64,000 nt of DNA from an uncultured Lachnospiraceae bacterium (GTDB lineage Bacteria > Bacillota > Clostridia > Lachnospirales > Lachnospiraceae): NCBI GenBank assembly GCA_910579465.1, contig CAJTUB010000007.1, positions 75,011 to 139,010 of the forward strand, in the 5' to 3' direction. Made by a program: the position numbers and the translations under genes. Below the pieces are notes generated by a model that was not told the origin of the DNA, searched no databases, and was given only the letters and a program-made list of their open reading frames with translations. Below are positions 27,847 through 35,879 of this stretch, one piece after another (the stretch's first letter is position 1; each line of letters opens with the position of its first letter).

Positions 27847-29519
27847 TCCCCCGTTGCCAAAAAATGCTCTGCCGAAGCCTCGGCACGTTCAATTACCTCT
27901 GCCGGATAGCCGAGCATCCCAAGCAGCCGGATTGCGTTCCGTGAGGTTGCCCGTCCTTCCCTTAAAATATAATCAAAGGTAACGGCATCGTCCGTTACCG
28001 TCTCTTCAAAATGATAGTTCCCGCAAAGCGGCTCTAACAAGTACGTCAGCTCAATGTCATGGGTTGCCGCAAAGCAGAGCGTCCGTCCGCCTGCAAGCCC
28101 CGCAAGCACCTCCCTGGACGCGGCAATCCGCTCTAACGTATTAGTGCCGCGCAGCACCTCGTCCACAAAGCAGAGCGTACAGACCGGAGCCTTCGCCGCC
28201 TCAAACATCCGCTTTAAGGACTTGATTTCCACGATAAAATAGCTTTCATTGCCCTTCATATTGTCGCGCAGCGCCATAGAGGAAAGAATCTGGAAATAAG
28301 CCGCCCGGTAGCTCTTTGCCGCCGCCGTATGAATTGTCTGGGCAAGCAGGGCGTTGATTGCCGTCGCCTTTAAAAAGGTGGACTTTCCAGACGCGTTCGA
28401 GCCGGTCAGCAGGACGCTCCGTTTTGCCCGGATCGTATTGCTCACCGGCGCTTCCAGAAGCGGATGATACAACTCCTCTGCTTCATAAAACGGCGTCGTC
28501 CCTGCGGAAAGCTCCGGCACGCAATACCGTCCCTTTCCTAACAGCGCCCGGAACGAGGCTGCCGCGCAGAGCGCGTCCAGATAGCCTGCCGCCTGATAGA
28601 GCTGCGTCAGTTCCCCGGAATAACGGTCATACACCTTTAGCATCGAATTAAACTTAATCAGATCCAGATGCAGCAGCATACGGAAATACATCATCAGCAG
28701 CTCGAACATATCCCCCGTAGGCTTTTTGCTTCCGATAATCCAGAAATTCCGTTTAAACGAAGCAAAATGGCGGTTCAGCTCCTTCATGCGCCCGGCGTAA
28801 ACGGAAATCTCCGGAATCTCCGACTTTGCAAGCTTCTCGCTGGCGTATAAAAGGCGGATCAGATACGTAATAGTAGCAAGATACGCCTCCAACTCCGGCT
28901 TCCGTTTCAGATAGCTGACAAGGTTGTAAATCACTACCCCGCAGACCGCAACCACACCCACGGCAGGAAAGAAAAAGGCGGACGCCACAGAAGCGGCAAG
29001 TGCCGCAATCGCAAGATAATGCGGTACGTTCGATTCCCGCTTAATCCGGGACATATAGCGCATACAGGCATAGACCGAATGCCGCTTGCTTTTTCCAATC
29101 TGGTACAGCGCCTCCTGTACGGCAATCCGGCTCTCCTCGTCCGTCTGGAAAAAGGAAATCAGACGTTCCCGCTCCTTCATTTCCTCCGGGTCAAACTCCG
29201 GCTGCCGGAGCATGGCATACAGATACTCCTCACCGACCGCGCTTACGGTCTGGTTTAACACCATAAACAGCTCGTCCAGCTCTAAATCGTTCCACGTAAT
29301 ATCGTCGATATCATAAGCAGGGCGGCGCACCGCTTCAAAATAGCTCTTTAAAGACAATAGCTTTTCCTCGGAGTAGCTCTCCTCGGAAACAGTCCCGAAC
29401 TGATTGCGAAGCTGCCGCCGCACCTTTGCCTTATAATTTACCGAATCATAACATCCCTTGGCAATCAGGAGCGCCAGAAGGATTCCTGCCAACACAACAT
29501 ATTCCATAGGTTCCCTCAT
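27837..29519 (-). CDS. Membrane-anchored MutS-family ATPase
   Basis: The 560 residues contain a C-terminal MutS domain V ATPase (P-loop TGSNASGKSTFLKA; Walker B LCFVDEVLRGTNTLER), but no mismatch-recognition domain. There is an N-terminal hydrophobic helix (about 5-20) and a further hydrophobic pair near residues 170-210. This architecture is the MutS-related group found in Firmicutes and Bacteroidetes, different from MutS1 and MutS2. Its role is unknown. It is the first gene of a tightly overlapping run with rnhA and mutS. Confidence 0.85.
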   Translation of the reverse strand: MREPMEYVVLAGILLALLIAKGCYDSVNYKAKVRRQLRNQFGTVSEESYSEEKLLSLKSYFEAVRRPAYDIDDITWNDLELDELFMVLNQTVSAVGEEYLYAMLRQPEFDPEEMKERERLISFFQTDEESRIAVQEALYQIGKSKRHSVYACMRYMSRIKRESNVPHYLAIAALAASVASAFFFPAVGVVAVCGVVIYNLVSYLKRKPELEAYLATITYLIRLLYASEKLAKSEIPEISVYAGRMKELNRHFASFKRNFWIIGSKKPTGDMFELLMMYFRMLLHLDLIKFNSMLKVYDRYSGELTQLYQAAGYLDALCAAASFRALLGKGRYCVPELSAGTTPFYEAEELYHPLLEAPVSNTIRAKRSVLLTGSNASGKSTFLKATAINALLAQTIHTAAAKSYRAAYFQILSSMALRDNMKGNESYFIVEIKSLKRMFEAAKAPVCTLCFVDEVLRGTNTLERIAASREVLAGLAGGRTLCFAATHDIELTYLLEPLCGNYHFEETVTDDAVTFDYILREGRATSRNAIRLLGMLGYPAEVIERAEASAEHFLATGEWK

Positions 29520-29604
29520 TATTCTATCTTTTTATACAAGATAAAGTATAGCGGCAGTGGTAAAAAAAGTCAAGGGATTCTTTTCTTCCCGGGTTTCCAT
29601 TTTT

Positions 29605-29639
29605 TTTAAGGAAACGCTGATTACAGCTGGAACCTTAAA
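29605..29639. repeat. Partial copy A of a TTAAGGAAACGCTGAT interspersed repeat
   Basis: The stretch TTAAGGAAACGCTGATTA is shared with two other intergenic sites in the window (31021-31148 and 38579-38630). Here only one end of the element is present, and short arms TTTAAGG/CCTTAAA flank it. It lies in the 253-bp spacer downstream of the C40 peptidase gene. Confidence 0.6.
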
Positions 29640-29701
29640 GCGGGACGGACACCGCCCCTTTTCATGTAGACAGAGACGCTAAAAAACAAATGAAAGCTGA
29701 A

Positions 29702-29740
29702 ATCCCCTGCGCCGCCCATCTTCAAAGGCCCGCAGGGGAT
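29702..29740 (-). terminator. Stem-loop terminator after the C40 peptidase gene
   Basis: A perfect 10-bp inverted repeat (ATCCCCTGCG / CGCAGGGGAT) with a 19-base loop lies about 30 bp past the stop codon. On the minus strand it is followed by T-rich sequence ending in TTTTTT further on. The run of T directly after the stem is on the plus strand, so minus-strand termination efficiency is uncertain. Confidence 0.6.
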
Positions 29741-29772
29741 ACTTTTTTAACTGTAAAATTCTTTTCTTTTTA

Positions 29773-30861
29773 TCAATCCCAGATCACTCTTGCGTACTTA
29801 TAGACGGTACGGTAGTTTACGTTGGAGATTTCCACGCCGTTATTGGCATGGATAATCTTGCCATTGCCGATATAGATGGCTACATGGTCAACCACACCGG
29901 TTCTTAAGTTATGGTAGAATACCAGGTCGCCTGCCTTTGCTTCCGAAGCAGAAACCTTCTTGTAGGTATTTGCCATATCCCTCGAAACACGCGGCATATT
30001 GTATCCGTAGCCGAAGTTCGAAAATACCTGCTTTACAAAGCCGGAGCAGTCCACTCCTCTTGACAGGCTGTTTCCGCCCCAGACATACGGCGTGCCGAGG
30101 TACTTCATTGCAAAATCAATCATATTGGTACGGAGCTGGGAAACACCGTCGCCGTAGCTGCTGCTCTCGACTGCCGGCTTATACTTGTAGGCAACCGTCA
30201 CATACTCTGCACAGACATACGCTTTCATATTTTCCTCAGCATCACTGTTCCACTCAATCTGTACGAAGGTCTTTGCTTCCGGGTCGTTTTTGCTGATTAC
30301 CAGCTCCTTTACGACCTTAAAGCTCTCTCCGCTGCTGACCTTTGCGATAATATTATCTTCGGTTGTATCCGGTGCGGAACGTACATTGAGCACCTGGACA
30401 TCGCTCTTTACGGTAGCTGTTACCGTCCCGAGGCTTTCTGCAAGCGCCTTCGCTTCGTCACCCATAATAAGGTAATCCGTAATACAGTAGCCGCTTACCT
30501 TACCGGATGTAATCTTCGCCCAGCCATTCTCTACGGACTCTACGATACAGTAAGCATTTCTGCCGAGCTGCCCGATGCGGGAATAATTCGTACTCGGACC
30601 GGTCCTGACGTTTAAAGAAGTGGTGACATCAGCAAATGCAATCCCTTCCGGTACCTCCACCTTAGAAAAGAGCTCTGCCGCATCTGTATCTTCTGTACTT
30701 TTTTCCGCTGCATTCACAAAAAAGTCACTGGATACAACAGAAAAACCGCCAAGCGCCTTACCACCAGTTACTACTGCAGCCTGCGCTGTCCCGACCGTTC
30801 CCAGAGAAGAAACCATGGCACCTAACAGCACTGCCACGGAAACCTTCGACTTAACCTTCAT
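29773..30861 (-). CDS. Secreted NlpC/P60 (C40) endopeptidase with two SH3b domains
   Basis: The 362-residue precursor starts with a signal peptide (MKVKSKVSVAVLLGAMVSS, cleavage probably after AQA). It continues with two SH3b domains (about 85-140, LNVRTGPSTNYSRIGQLG; and 150-230, LNVRSAPDTTEDNII) and ends with an NlpC/P60 domain. Catalytic Cys is in GVDCSGFVKQ and His in VVDHVAIYIG. Such enzymes cut peptidoglycan stem peptides outside the cell. I chose the ATG at 30861 because it gives the signal peptide directly. It is monocistronic, with a perfect promoter and a downstream hairpin. Confidence 0.95.
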   Translation of the reverse strand: MKVKSKVSVAVLLGAMVSSLGTVGTAQAAVVTGGKALGGFSVVSSDFFVNAAEKSTEDTDAAELFSKVEVPEGIAFADVTTSLNVRTGPSTNYSRIGQLGRNAYCIVESVENGWAKITSGKVSGYCITDYLIMGDEAKALAESLGTVTATVKSDVQVLNVRSAPDTTEDNIIAKVSSGESFKVVKELVISKNDPEAKTFVQIEWNSDAEENMKAYVCAEYVTVAYKYKPAVESSSYGDGVSQLRTNMIDFAMKYLGTPYVWGGNSLSRGVDCSGFVKQVFSNFGYGYNMPRVSRDMANTYKKVSASEAKAGDLVFYHNLRTGVVDHVAIYIGNGKIIHANNGVEISNVNYRTVYKYARVIWD

Positions 30862-30894
30862 CAAATGTACCTCCACAAGCAATCTCTATCGAAA

Positions 30895-30924
30895 TGTTAC
30901 ATAATTATTAAATTTGTTACATAA
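30895..30924 (-). promoter_or_regulatory. 20-bp-period direct repeat TGTTACATAA in the C40 gene leader
   Basis: The decamer TGTTACATAA (plus-strand reading) occurs at 30895-30904 and 30915-30924, exactly 20 bp apart, between the -10 box and the start codon. Two turns of helix separate the copies, as in many operators. On the minus strand each contains TGTAAC, which resembles half of the WalR box used by wall-hydrolase regulators, but the spacing differs from the known box. Confidence 0.5.
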
Positions 30925-30927
30925 CTG

Positions 30928-30956
30928 ATTATAGCAAGCTTACCTGTTTTTGTCAA
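30928..30956 (-). promoter_or_regulatory. Consensus sigma-A promoter of the C40 peptidase gene
   Basis: On the minus strand TTGACA (30956-30951) and TATAAT (30933-30928) are separated by exactly 17 bp, a perfect housekeeping promoter. It lies 67 bp upstream of the start codon. This predicts strong constitutive expression unless the repeats just downstream act as an operator. Confidence 0.9.
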
Positions 30957-31020
30957 TATTGTGGCAAAAATTTTTTTCACTTTCTTTTCACTTTTTGTTA
31001 CTTTTGCCAAGAACCCCACT

Positions 31021-31148
31021 TTAAGGAAGCGCTGATGAAATCACCGCTTCCTTAAGAGCCTCCGGCGGATGCACACGGATTTGCTCCGGAATTTGCTGCT
31101 TCGCAGCGCAAATCCGGTGCGGGAAACGCTTCTATCAGCGTTTCCCTA
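31021..31148. repeat. Full-length copy B of a palindromic interspersed repeat
   Basis: This about 128-bp element is made of nested inverted repeats: TTAAGGAAGCG/CGCTTCCTTAA at one end, CGGATTTGC/GCAAATCCG around GCTGC-TTC-GCAGC in the middle, and GGGAAACGCT/AGCGTTTCCC at the other end. It shares its right half, inverted, with copy C at 38579-38630. The stop codon of spoIVA (TAG, 31146-31148) lies at its edge, so it may also shape the 3' end of that transcript. Confidence 0.8.
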
Positions 31149-32621
31149 AATAATAAAGCAGATGACGCCTCCGTTGCTGTCGTTGATAATCTTTTCAATC
31201 GACTCCTGTAGTTTTGTCTGGCATTCCTCATTGATATTTCCGATTTTTGCCGTCACACCCTCTTCGACCAGCTTATCTACCGTTTTTCCGAAAATATTTG
31301 CGGTACGGATTCCGTCATCCCCGTTTTCGTCCTGCTCTTTCATATATGAAATCAAATCTTTTGCCTGTTCTTCGCTTCCTACAATCGGTGCAATCTCCGT
31401 CACGATATCCGCCTGTATCATATGAATCGACGGCGCCGTCGCACGGATTTTCACGCCATATTTTCCGCCCTGCTTAATCAGCTCCGGTGCGGAAAGCTTC
31501 AGCTGGGAGGCCTCCGGCAGCACCACGCCGTAGCCCTTGTTTACCACTTCCTCACATGCCGACGCTACCTTTTCATATTCGCCGCGCCGTTTTGCCAGTT
31601 CCCTTAACACCTGATAGAAGCGGTATTCCCCGTTGACCTCACACCCCATCAGGTCGCTTAACATATGGTAATAATACTCCTTTTTCGGCTCCATGCTGTA
31701 CTCCACCCTGCCGTTTTCCATATGTATTGCCACCGGAGCAACCCTGTTAAAGTAAACGCCGGGCGGAAATTCCTTCTGTTCCCTGACATCCCGCATTCTC
31801 CTGCCGCGGAGCAGAAGCTCCTTTGCATTTTCCATTGCCTCTTTTTTGATTTCATGCGTGTTATCCAGAAGCTCCACCCACTTTGGCAGATGGAATACCA
31901 TCTCGGTTACCGGGAACGCTGCCAGAAGCTCCTCCAGGATATGAAGAAGCTCTGCCCTGCCAAGCTTCGTGCAGTCCGTCGGGAGCACCGTTACATCGTA
32001 CTGCTCTGCCAGCTCCTTTGCCAGTGCCTCGGTCTCCGCCGCACGCGGTCTTGCGGAATTTAACAGCACGACAAACGGCTTTCCGAGACGCTTCAGCTCG
32101 TTAATGGTACGCTCCTCTGGCGCCGCATAGTTCTCTCTTGTCAGCTCGCCGAACGTACCGTCCGCCGTCACCAGCACGCCTACGGTGGAATGCTCCTTGA
32201 TTACCTTCCCCGTCCCGATTTCCGCCGCCTTTGTAAACGGAATCTCCATATCGGACCAGGGCGTCTTTACCATCCGCTCCTTTTCGCCCTCCATGTGGCC
32301 TGCCGCGCCCTCTACCATATAGCCGACACAGTCAATCAGGCGGAGCTTTACGTTCGTCCCGTCCGCAAACTCGATATTGGCGGCCTCCTTCGGAATGAAC
32401 TTCGGCTCGGTCGTCATAATCGTACGCCCCTGCGCCGACTGCGGCAGTTCGTCCACTGCCCGTACTTTTTCTGCCTCCCCGCTGATAACGGGAAGTACGA
32501 TTTCATCCATGAAATGTTTGATAAAAGTGGATTTCCCGGTTCTGACCGGACCTACCACGCCTATGTAGATTTCGCCGCCGGTACGCAGCTTCATATCTTT
32601 GTATAAATCAAACGTTTCCAT
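31146..32621 (-). CDS. spoIVA: Stage IV sporulation protein A (spore coat morphogenetic ATPase)
   Basis: SpoIVA polymerises on the forespore surface using ATP and forms the basement layer of the coat. The 491-residue protein starts METFDLYKDMK, has a Walker A motif GPVRTGKSTF, and ends in the hydrophobic GGVICFII typical of the family. I chose the ATG at 32621 because it precedes the conserved N-terminus and follows GGGGGA. An upstream ATG at 32684 lies in the hairpin/gpsA region. Its presence shows the organism belongs to an endospore-forming lineage. Confidence 0.97.
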   Translation of the reverse strand: METFDLYKDMKLRTGGEIYIGVVGPVRTGKSTFIKHFMDEIVLPVISGEAEKVRAVDELPQSAQGRTIMTTEPKFIPKEAANIEFADGTNVKLRLIDCVGYMVEGAAGHMEGEKERMVKTPWSDMEIPFTKAAEIGTGKVIKEHSTVGVLVTADGTFGELTRENYAAPEERTINELKRLGKPFVVLLNSARPRAAETEALAKELAEQYDVTVLPTDCTKLGRAELLHILEELLAAFPVTEMVFHLPKWVELLDNTHEIKKEAMENAKELLLRGRRMRDVREQKEFPPGVYFNRVAPVAIHMENGRVEYSMEPKKEYYYHMLSDLMGCEVNGEYRFYQVLRELAKRRGEYEKVASACEEVVNKGYGVVLPEASQLKLSAPELIKQGGKYGVKIRATAPSIHMIQADIVTEIAPIVGSEEQAKDLISYMKEQDENGDDGIRTANIFGKTVDKLVEEGVTAKIGNINEECQTKLQESIEKIINDSNGGVICFII

Positions 32622-32628
32622 AGAAATT

Positions 32629-32681
32629 CCCCCTTGCATATGCTGATTACAGTATATGCAAAAGGGGGAGCAGATTATTCC
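32629..32681 (-). promoter_or_regulatory. spoIVA leader: long inverted repeat over the ribosome site with sigma-E-like promoter
   Basis: An imperfect stem of about 16 bp with a 4-base loop spans 32629-32668 (CCCCC-TTTT-GCATATACTG against CAGCATATGCAAGGGGG). The 3' arm contains the GGGGGA ribosome site of spoIVA. On the minus strand GGAATAAT (32681-32674) and CATATACT (32658-32651), 15 bp apart, resemble sigma-E promoter boxes, as expected for spoIVA. The hairpin could also end gpsA transcripts, although it has no T-run. Both readings are by eye. Confidence 0.45.
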
Positions 32682-33715
32682 CAACTTAAGGAACTATATT
32701 CGCTTGCCCTGTCACGGACCAGTAAATCCGCAAGGGCATCCTTCGCTGACTTTCCGTGGAACAGCACCTCGTTGACCTGCTCCACAATTGGCATCTCAAT
32801 CTGGTACTTCCGTGCAAGCGCAAGCGCCGCCTGCGCGGAATTGACGCCCTCGATGACCTGCCCGACCTCCTTTTTGGCTTCCTCTATTGTACGTCCTTTT
32901 CCGAGCAGATAGCCGGCATTGTGGTTTCTGCTGTGGCTGCTCGTACAGGTGACAATCAGGTCACCGATGCCGGAAAGCCCCGCAAACGTCTCATACTGTG
33001 CGCCCATTGCTTCGCCGAGCCTTGCAATCTCCACAATACCACGGGTAATCAGCGCCGCCTTTGTATTATCCCCAAAGCCGAGACCGTCGATAATTCCTGC
33101 CGCCAGCGCAATGACATTCTTCAAGGAGCCGCCCAGCTCGATTCCCATCACATCCGGACTCGTATAAACACGGAAGTATTTATTCATAAAGATATCCTGT
33201 ACAAACAGCGCCGTCTCCTTCACCGCTGCTCCTACCACAACCGTCGTCGGAATCTGTCTGCATACCTCCTCCGCGTGGCTCGGACCGGAAAGAACCGCCA
33301 CCCTTGCCTGCGGAATTTCCTGCGAAATAATATCCGTCATCGTATACAGCGTACCGTTTTCGATTCCCTTGGAGGCATTCACAATAATGGTTCCTTCCTT
33401 TACATACGGTGCAGCTGCCTTTGCCACCTCGCGTACTGCCGGCGAAGCCGCCGACATTACAATCAGGTCCGTATCCTCCTCTAACGCTTCTGCAATGTCG
33501 TTGGTTATTTTCACGCCCTCCGGAAATACCGCTCCCGGCAGGTTCCTTACTACGGTCCGGTCAGAAAGAAGAGGCTCTGTTTCCTCCTTAAACTTTGACC
33601 AGAGACTGACCTGATGTCCGTTTCCGGCAAGCAATATCGTAAGGGACACGCCCCACGTACCTGCACACAATACCGTAACCTTTTTCATACCTTCTACCTT
33701 GGCCGCCTTCTGCAT
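32675..33715 (-). CDS. gpsA: Glycerol-3-phosphate dehydrogenase [NAD(P)+], variant nucleotide motif
   Basis: GpsA makes sn-glycerol 3-phosphate for phospholipid synthesis. Recognisable segments include SAASPAVREVAK, NASKGIENGT, LSGPSHAEEV, ELGGSLKNVIALAAGI and GLSGIGDLIVTCTS. The start at 33715 follows AGGAAAGG; a start nine codons later (33688) begins MKKVTVLCAGTWG and is equally close to the family N-terminus. The dinucleotide-binding GxGxxG motif reads CAGTWG, so its first glycine is cysteine. It follows plsY by 22 bp, which fits a shared phospholipid role. Confidence 0.92.
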   Translation of the reverse strand: MQKAAKVEGMKKVTVLCAGTWGVSLTILLAGNGHQVSLWSKFKEETEPLLSDRTVVRNLPGAVFPEGVKITNDIAEALEEDTDLIVMSAASPAVREVAKAAAPYVKEGTIIVNASKGIENGTLYTMTDIISQEIPQARVAVLSGPSHAEEVCRQIPTTVVVGAAVKETALFVQDIFMNKYFRVYTSPDVMGIELGGSLKNVIALAAGIIDGLGFGDNTKAALITRGIVEIARLGEAMGAQYETFAGLSGIGDLIVTCTSSHSRNHNAGYLLGKGRTIEEAKKEVGQVIEGVNSAQAALALARKYQIEMPIVEQVNEVLFHGKSAKDALADLLVRDRASEYSSLSWE

Positions 33716-33737
33716 GCGGCATCCTTTCCTGCTTTTC

Positions 33738-34394
33738 TTAACCGTTCTGTTTTTCTTCCTTTTCGTTCTCCTGCTCGGGTATCGGTGCCTTTTTCCCGAT
33801 TTTATTCTCAGTTCCGGCAAAAAGCCGTTTGATATTTTCCCGGTGTGTATAAAATGCCAAAAGCGCAAAGACCGCGCTGAGACACAGCATATGCCAGTCG
33901 CCCTGCCTTGTCACTGCGACAAAGAGAACAAACTCCACCTCCATAAGCAGGGAGCCGACCGATACATAACGGGTAATCAGCACGACGACAACAAAGCTCA
34001 GGACACAGATGACAAAAATCCTCCAGTCAAACGTCAGAATTGTACCGACTAAGACTGCAATTCCCTTTCCGCCCTTAAAATGCAGGTAGAACGGGAAATT
34101 GTGTCCGAGTACGACGCCGAGTGCCGTATAAAGCCCGAGAAGCTCCGTATAAGAATACTCCGGGAACACGACATACTTTATCAGCAATACCGGAATTACA
34201 CACTTAATCACATCGCCAAGCAGCGTAATCAGCGCCGCCTTTTTTCCGAGCGTGCGAAGCGCGTTCGTCGTCCCGACATTGCCGCTCCCGCACTTCCGGA
34301 TATCGACGTGCTGCCGCATTCCTACAATGTAACCGGTCGAAATACAACCGAAGCCATAGCCTGCTAAAAGACAAATGATAATCCGCCAAATCAT
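33738..34394 (-). CDS. plsY: Glycerol-3-phosphate acyltransferase PlsY
   Basis: PlsY is a membrane enzyme that transfers acyl groups from acyl phosphate to glycerol 3-phosphate. The 218 residues have about five hydrophobic helices and the three catalytic loops: GSGNVGTTNALRTLGKK, GHNFPFYLHFKGGKGIA and the later THRENIKRLFAGTENK region. A charged cytoplasmic tail follows. It lies between der and gpsA, the usual Firmicute der-plsY-gpsA order. Confidence 0.95.
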   Translation of the reverse strand: MIWRIIICLLAGYGFGCISTGYIVGMRQHVDIRKCGSGNVGTTNALRTLGKKAALITLLGDVIKCVIPVLLIKYVVFPEYSYTELLGLYTALGVVLGHNFPFYLHFKGGKGIAVLVGTILTFDWRIFVICVLSFVVVVLITRYVSVGSLLMEVEFVLFVAVTRQGDWHMLCLSAVFALLAFYTHRENIKRLFAGTENKIGKKAPIPEQENEKEEKQNG

Positions 34395-34418
34395 AGTACC
34401 TATCCTGCCGTTTCCAAT

Positions 34419-35747
34419 TTACTTTGTTTCCGAACGCTCCCTGATAATAAACTTTAAGGACGTTCCGGTAAAGCCAAACGTTTCACGCACCTTGTTCTCA
34501 ATGTAACGCTGGTACGAAAAATGCATCAGCTCTTTATTGTTGACAAAAATAACAAAGGTCGGCGGCCCGATTGCCACCTGCGTCATAAAGAAAATCTTTA
34601 AACGCTTTCCCTTGTCCGACGGCGGCTGCTGTAACGACACCGCCTCCATCAGAATCTCGTTTAACACGCCTGTTGCAATCCGGAGCGTCCTGCTCTGGAT
34701 AACCCGGTCAATCCGCTCGAACAGCTTCGGGATACGCTGTCCGGTTACTGCGGAAATAAACAGGATTTCCGCATACGGGATAAACGAGAGAATCTCACGG
34801 ATGCGCTCCGTCTGCCGGTAAATCGTCTTGTCGTCTTTATCCTCTACCGCATCCCACTTGTTGACCGCAATGATAATTCCCTTGCCGCGCTCATGGGCAA
34901 TGCCGGCAATCTTCGCGTCCTGCTCGGTCACACCTTCGGTCGCGTCAATGACAACGACAACGACGTCGGCGCGCTCGATTGCACTGACCGTACGGATAAT
35001 GCTGAACCGCTCCAGCTCTTCCTTGATTTTGTTTCTTTTGCGGAGCCCTGCCGTATCGATAAAAATGTAGTCCTTTTCTTCATAACGGACCAGCGTATCG
35101 ATTGCATCCCTTGTCGTGCCCGCAATATCGGACACAATCACACGGTTTTCCCCGGTCAGCTTATTGATAATAGAGGACTTCCCGACATTCGGCTTGCCGA
35201 CAATCGCAACCTTTGGCAGCTCGTCCTCCTCTTCCTCTTCGGACGGCTCCGGAAAATAGGCGGTCACCGCATCTAAAAGCTCGCCGAAGCCAAGCATGGA
35301 CGCGCCGGATACCCCGATCGGGTCGCCGATGCCAAGATTATAAAACTCATAGACCTCTGGCAGAAGCTTCTCAAAGTCATCGACCTTATTTACCGTCAGG
35401 ACGACCGGCTTTCCGGAACGGCGCAGCATATCCGCCACCTTGAAATCCGCGTCCACAAGCCCCTGCCTGACATCCGTCAGAAAAATAATGACATCGGCGG
35501 TGTCAATGGCAATCTGTGCCTGCTGCCGCATATAGGTAAGCATCTTATCCTTTGTCTCCGGCTCAATGCCGCCGGTATCAATCAGTGTGAACTTATAATT
35601 CAGCCAGGTAATATCCGCATAGATGCGGTCGCGCGTCACGCCCGGATAGTCCTTTACTATTGAAATACGCTCCCCCGCAAGGGCGTTAAATAACGTGGAC
35701 TTGCCCACATTCGGGCGTCCCACGATTGCTACAATCGGATTACTCAT
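34419..35747 (-). CDS. der: Ribosome biogenesis GTPase Der (EngA)
   Basis: Der has two tandem GTPase domains and a C-terminal KH-like domain and is needed for 50S subunit assembly. P-loops are GRPNVGKST (residue about 10) and GKPNVGKSS (about 184); G3 motifs are DTGG and DTAG, and the G4 motifs are NKVD and NKWD. The ATG at 35747 begins MSNPIVAIVGRPNVGKS, the normal N-terminus (442 aa). A longer start at 35786 adds a non-homologous basic extension. Confidence 0.97.
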   Translation of the reverse strand: MSNPIVAIVGRPNVGKSTLFNALAGERISIVKDYPGVTRDRIYADITWLNYKFTLIDTGGIEPETKDKMLTYMRQQAQIAIDTADVIIFLTDVRQGLVDADFKVADMLRRSGKPVVLTVNKVDDFEKLLPEVYEFYNLGIGDPIGVSGASMLGFGELLDAVTAYFPEPSEEEEEDELPKVAIVGKPNVGKSSIINKLTGENRVIVSDIAGTTRDAIDTLVRYEEKDYIFIDTAGLRKRNKIKEELERFSIIRTVSAIERADVVVVVIDATEGVTEQDAKIAGIAHERGKGIIIAVNKWDAVEDKDDKTIYRQTERIREILSFIPYAEILFISAVTGQRIPKLFERIDRVIQSRTLRIATGVLNEILMEAVSLQQPPSDKGKRLKIFFMTQVAIGPPTFVIFVNNKELMHFSYQRYIENKVRETFGFTGTSLKFIIRERSETK

Positions 35748-35879
35748 TTCTGGATAAGGTTCCTTTCTTCTTTTGAGTTTCCACACTTTCTGTTCTTTTC
35801 CCTTTTCATTTTCCCGGTTGTCTGCCGGGAAAATTTCTGAGGCTGCTCCAATATGAAAACTCAGGTTTTTCTTCTCTGG

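Noticed and set aside
30862..31020. c-di-AMP (ydaO) riboswitch before the C40 peptidase gene
   Set aside because: Such genes often have one, but the leader from the predicted start is only about 60 bases and has no matching fold.
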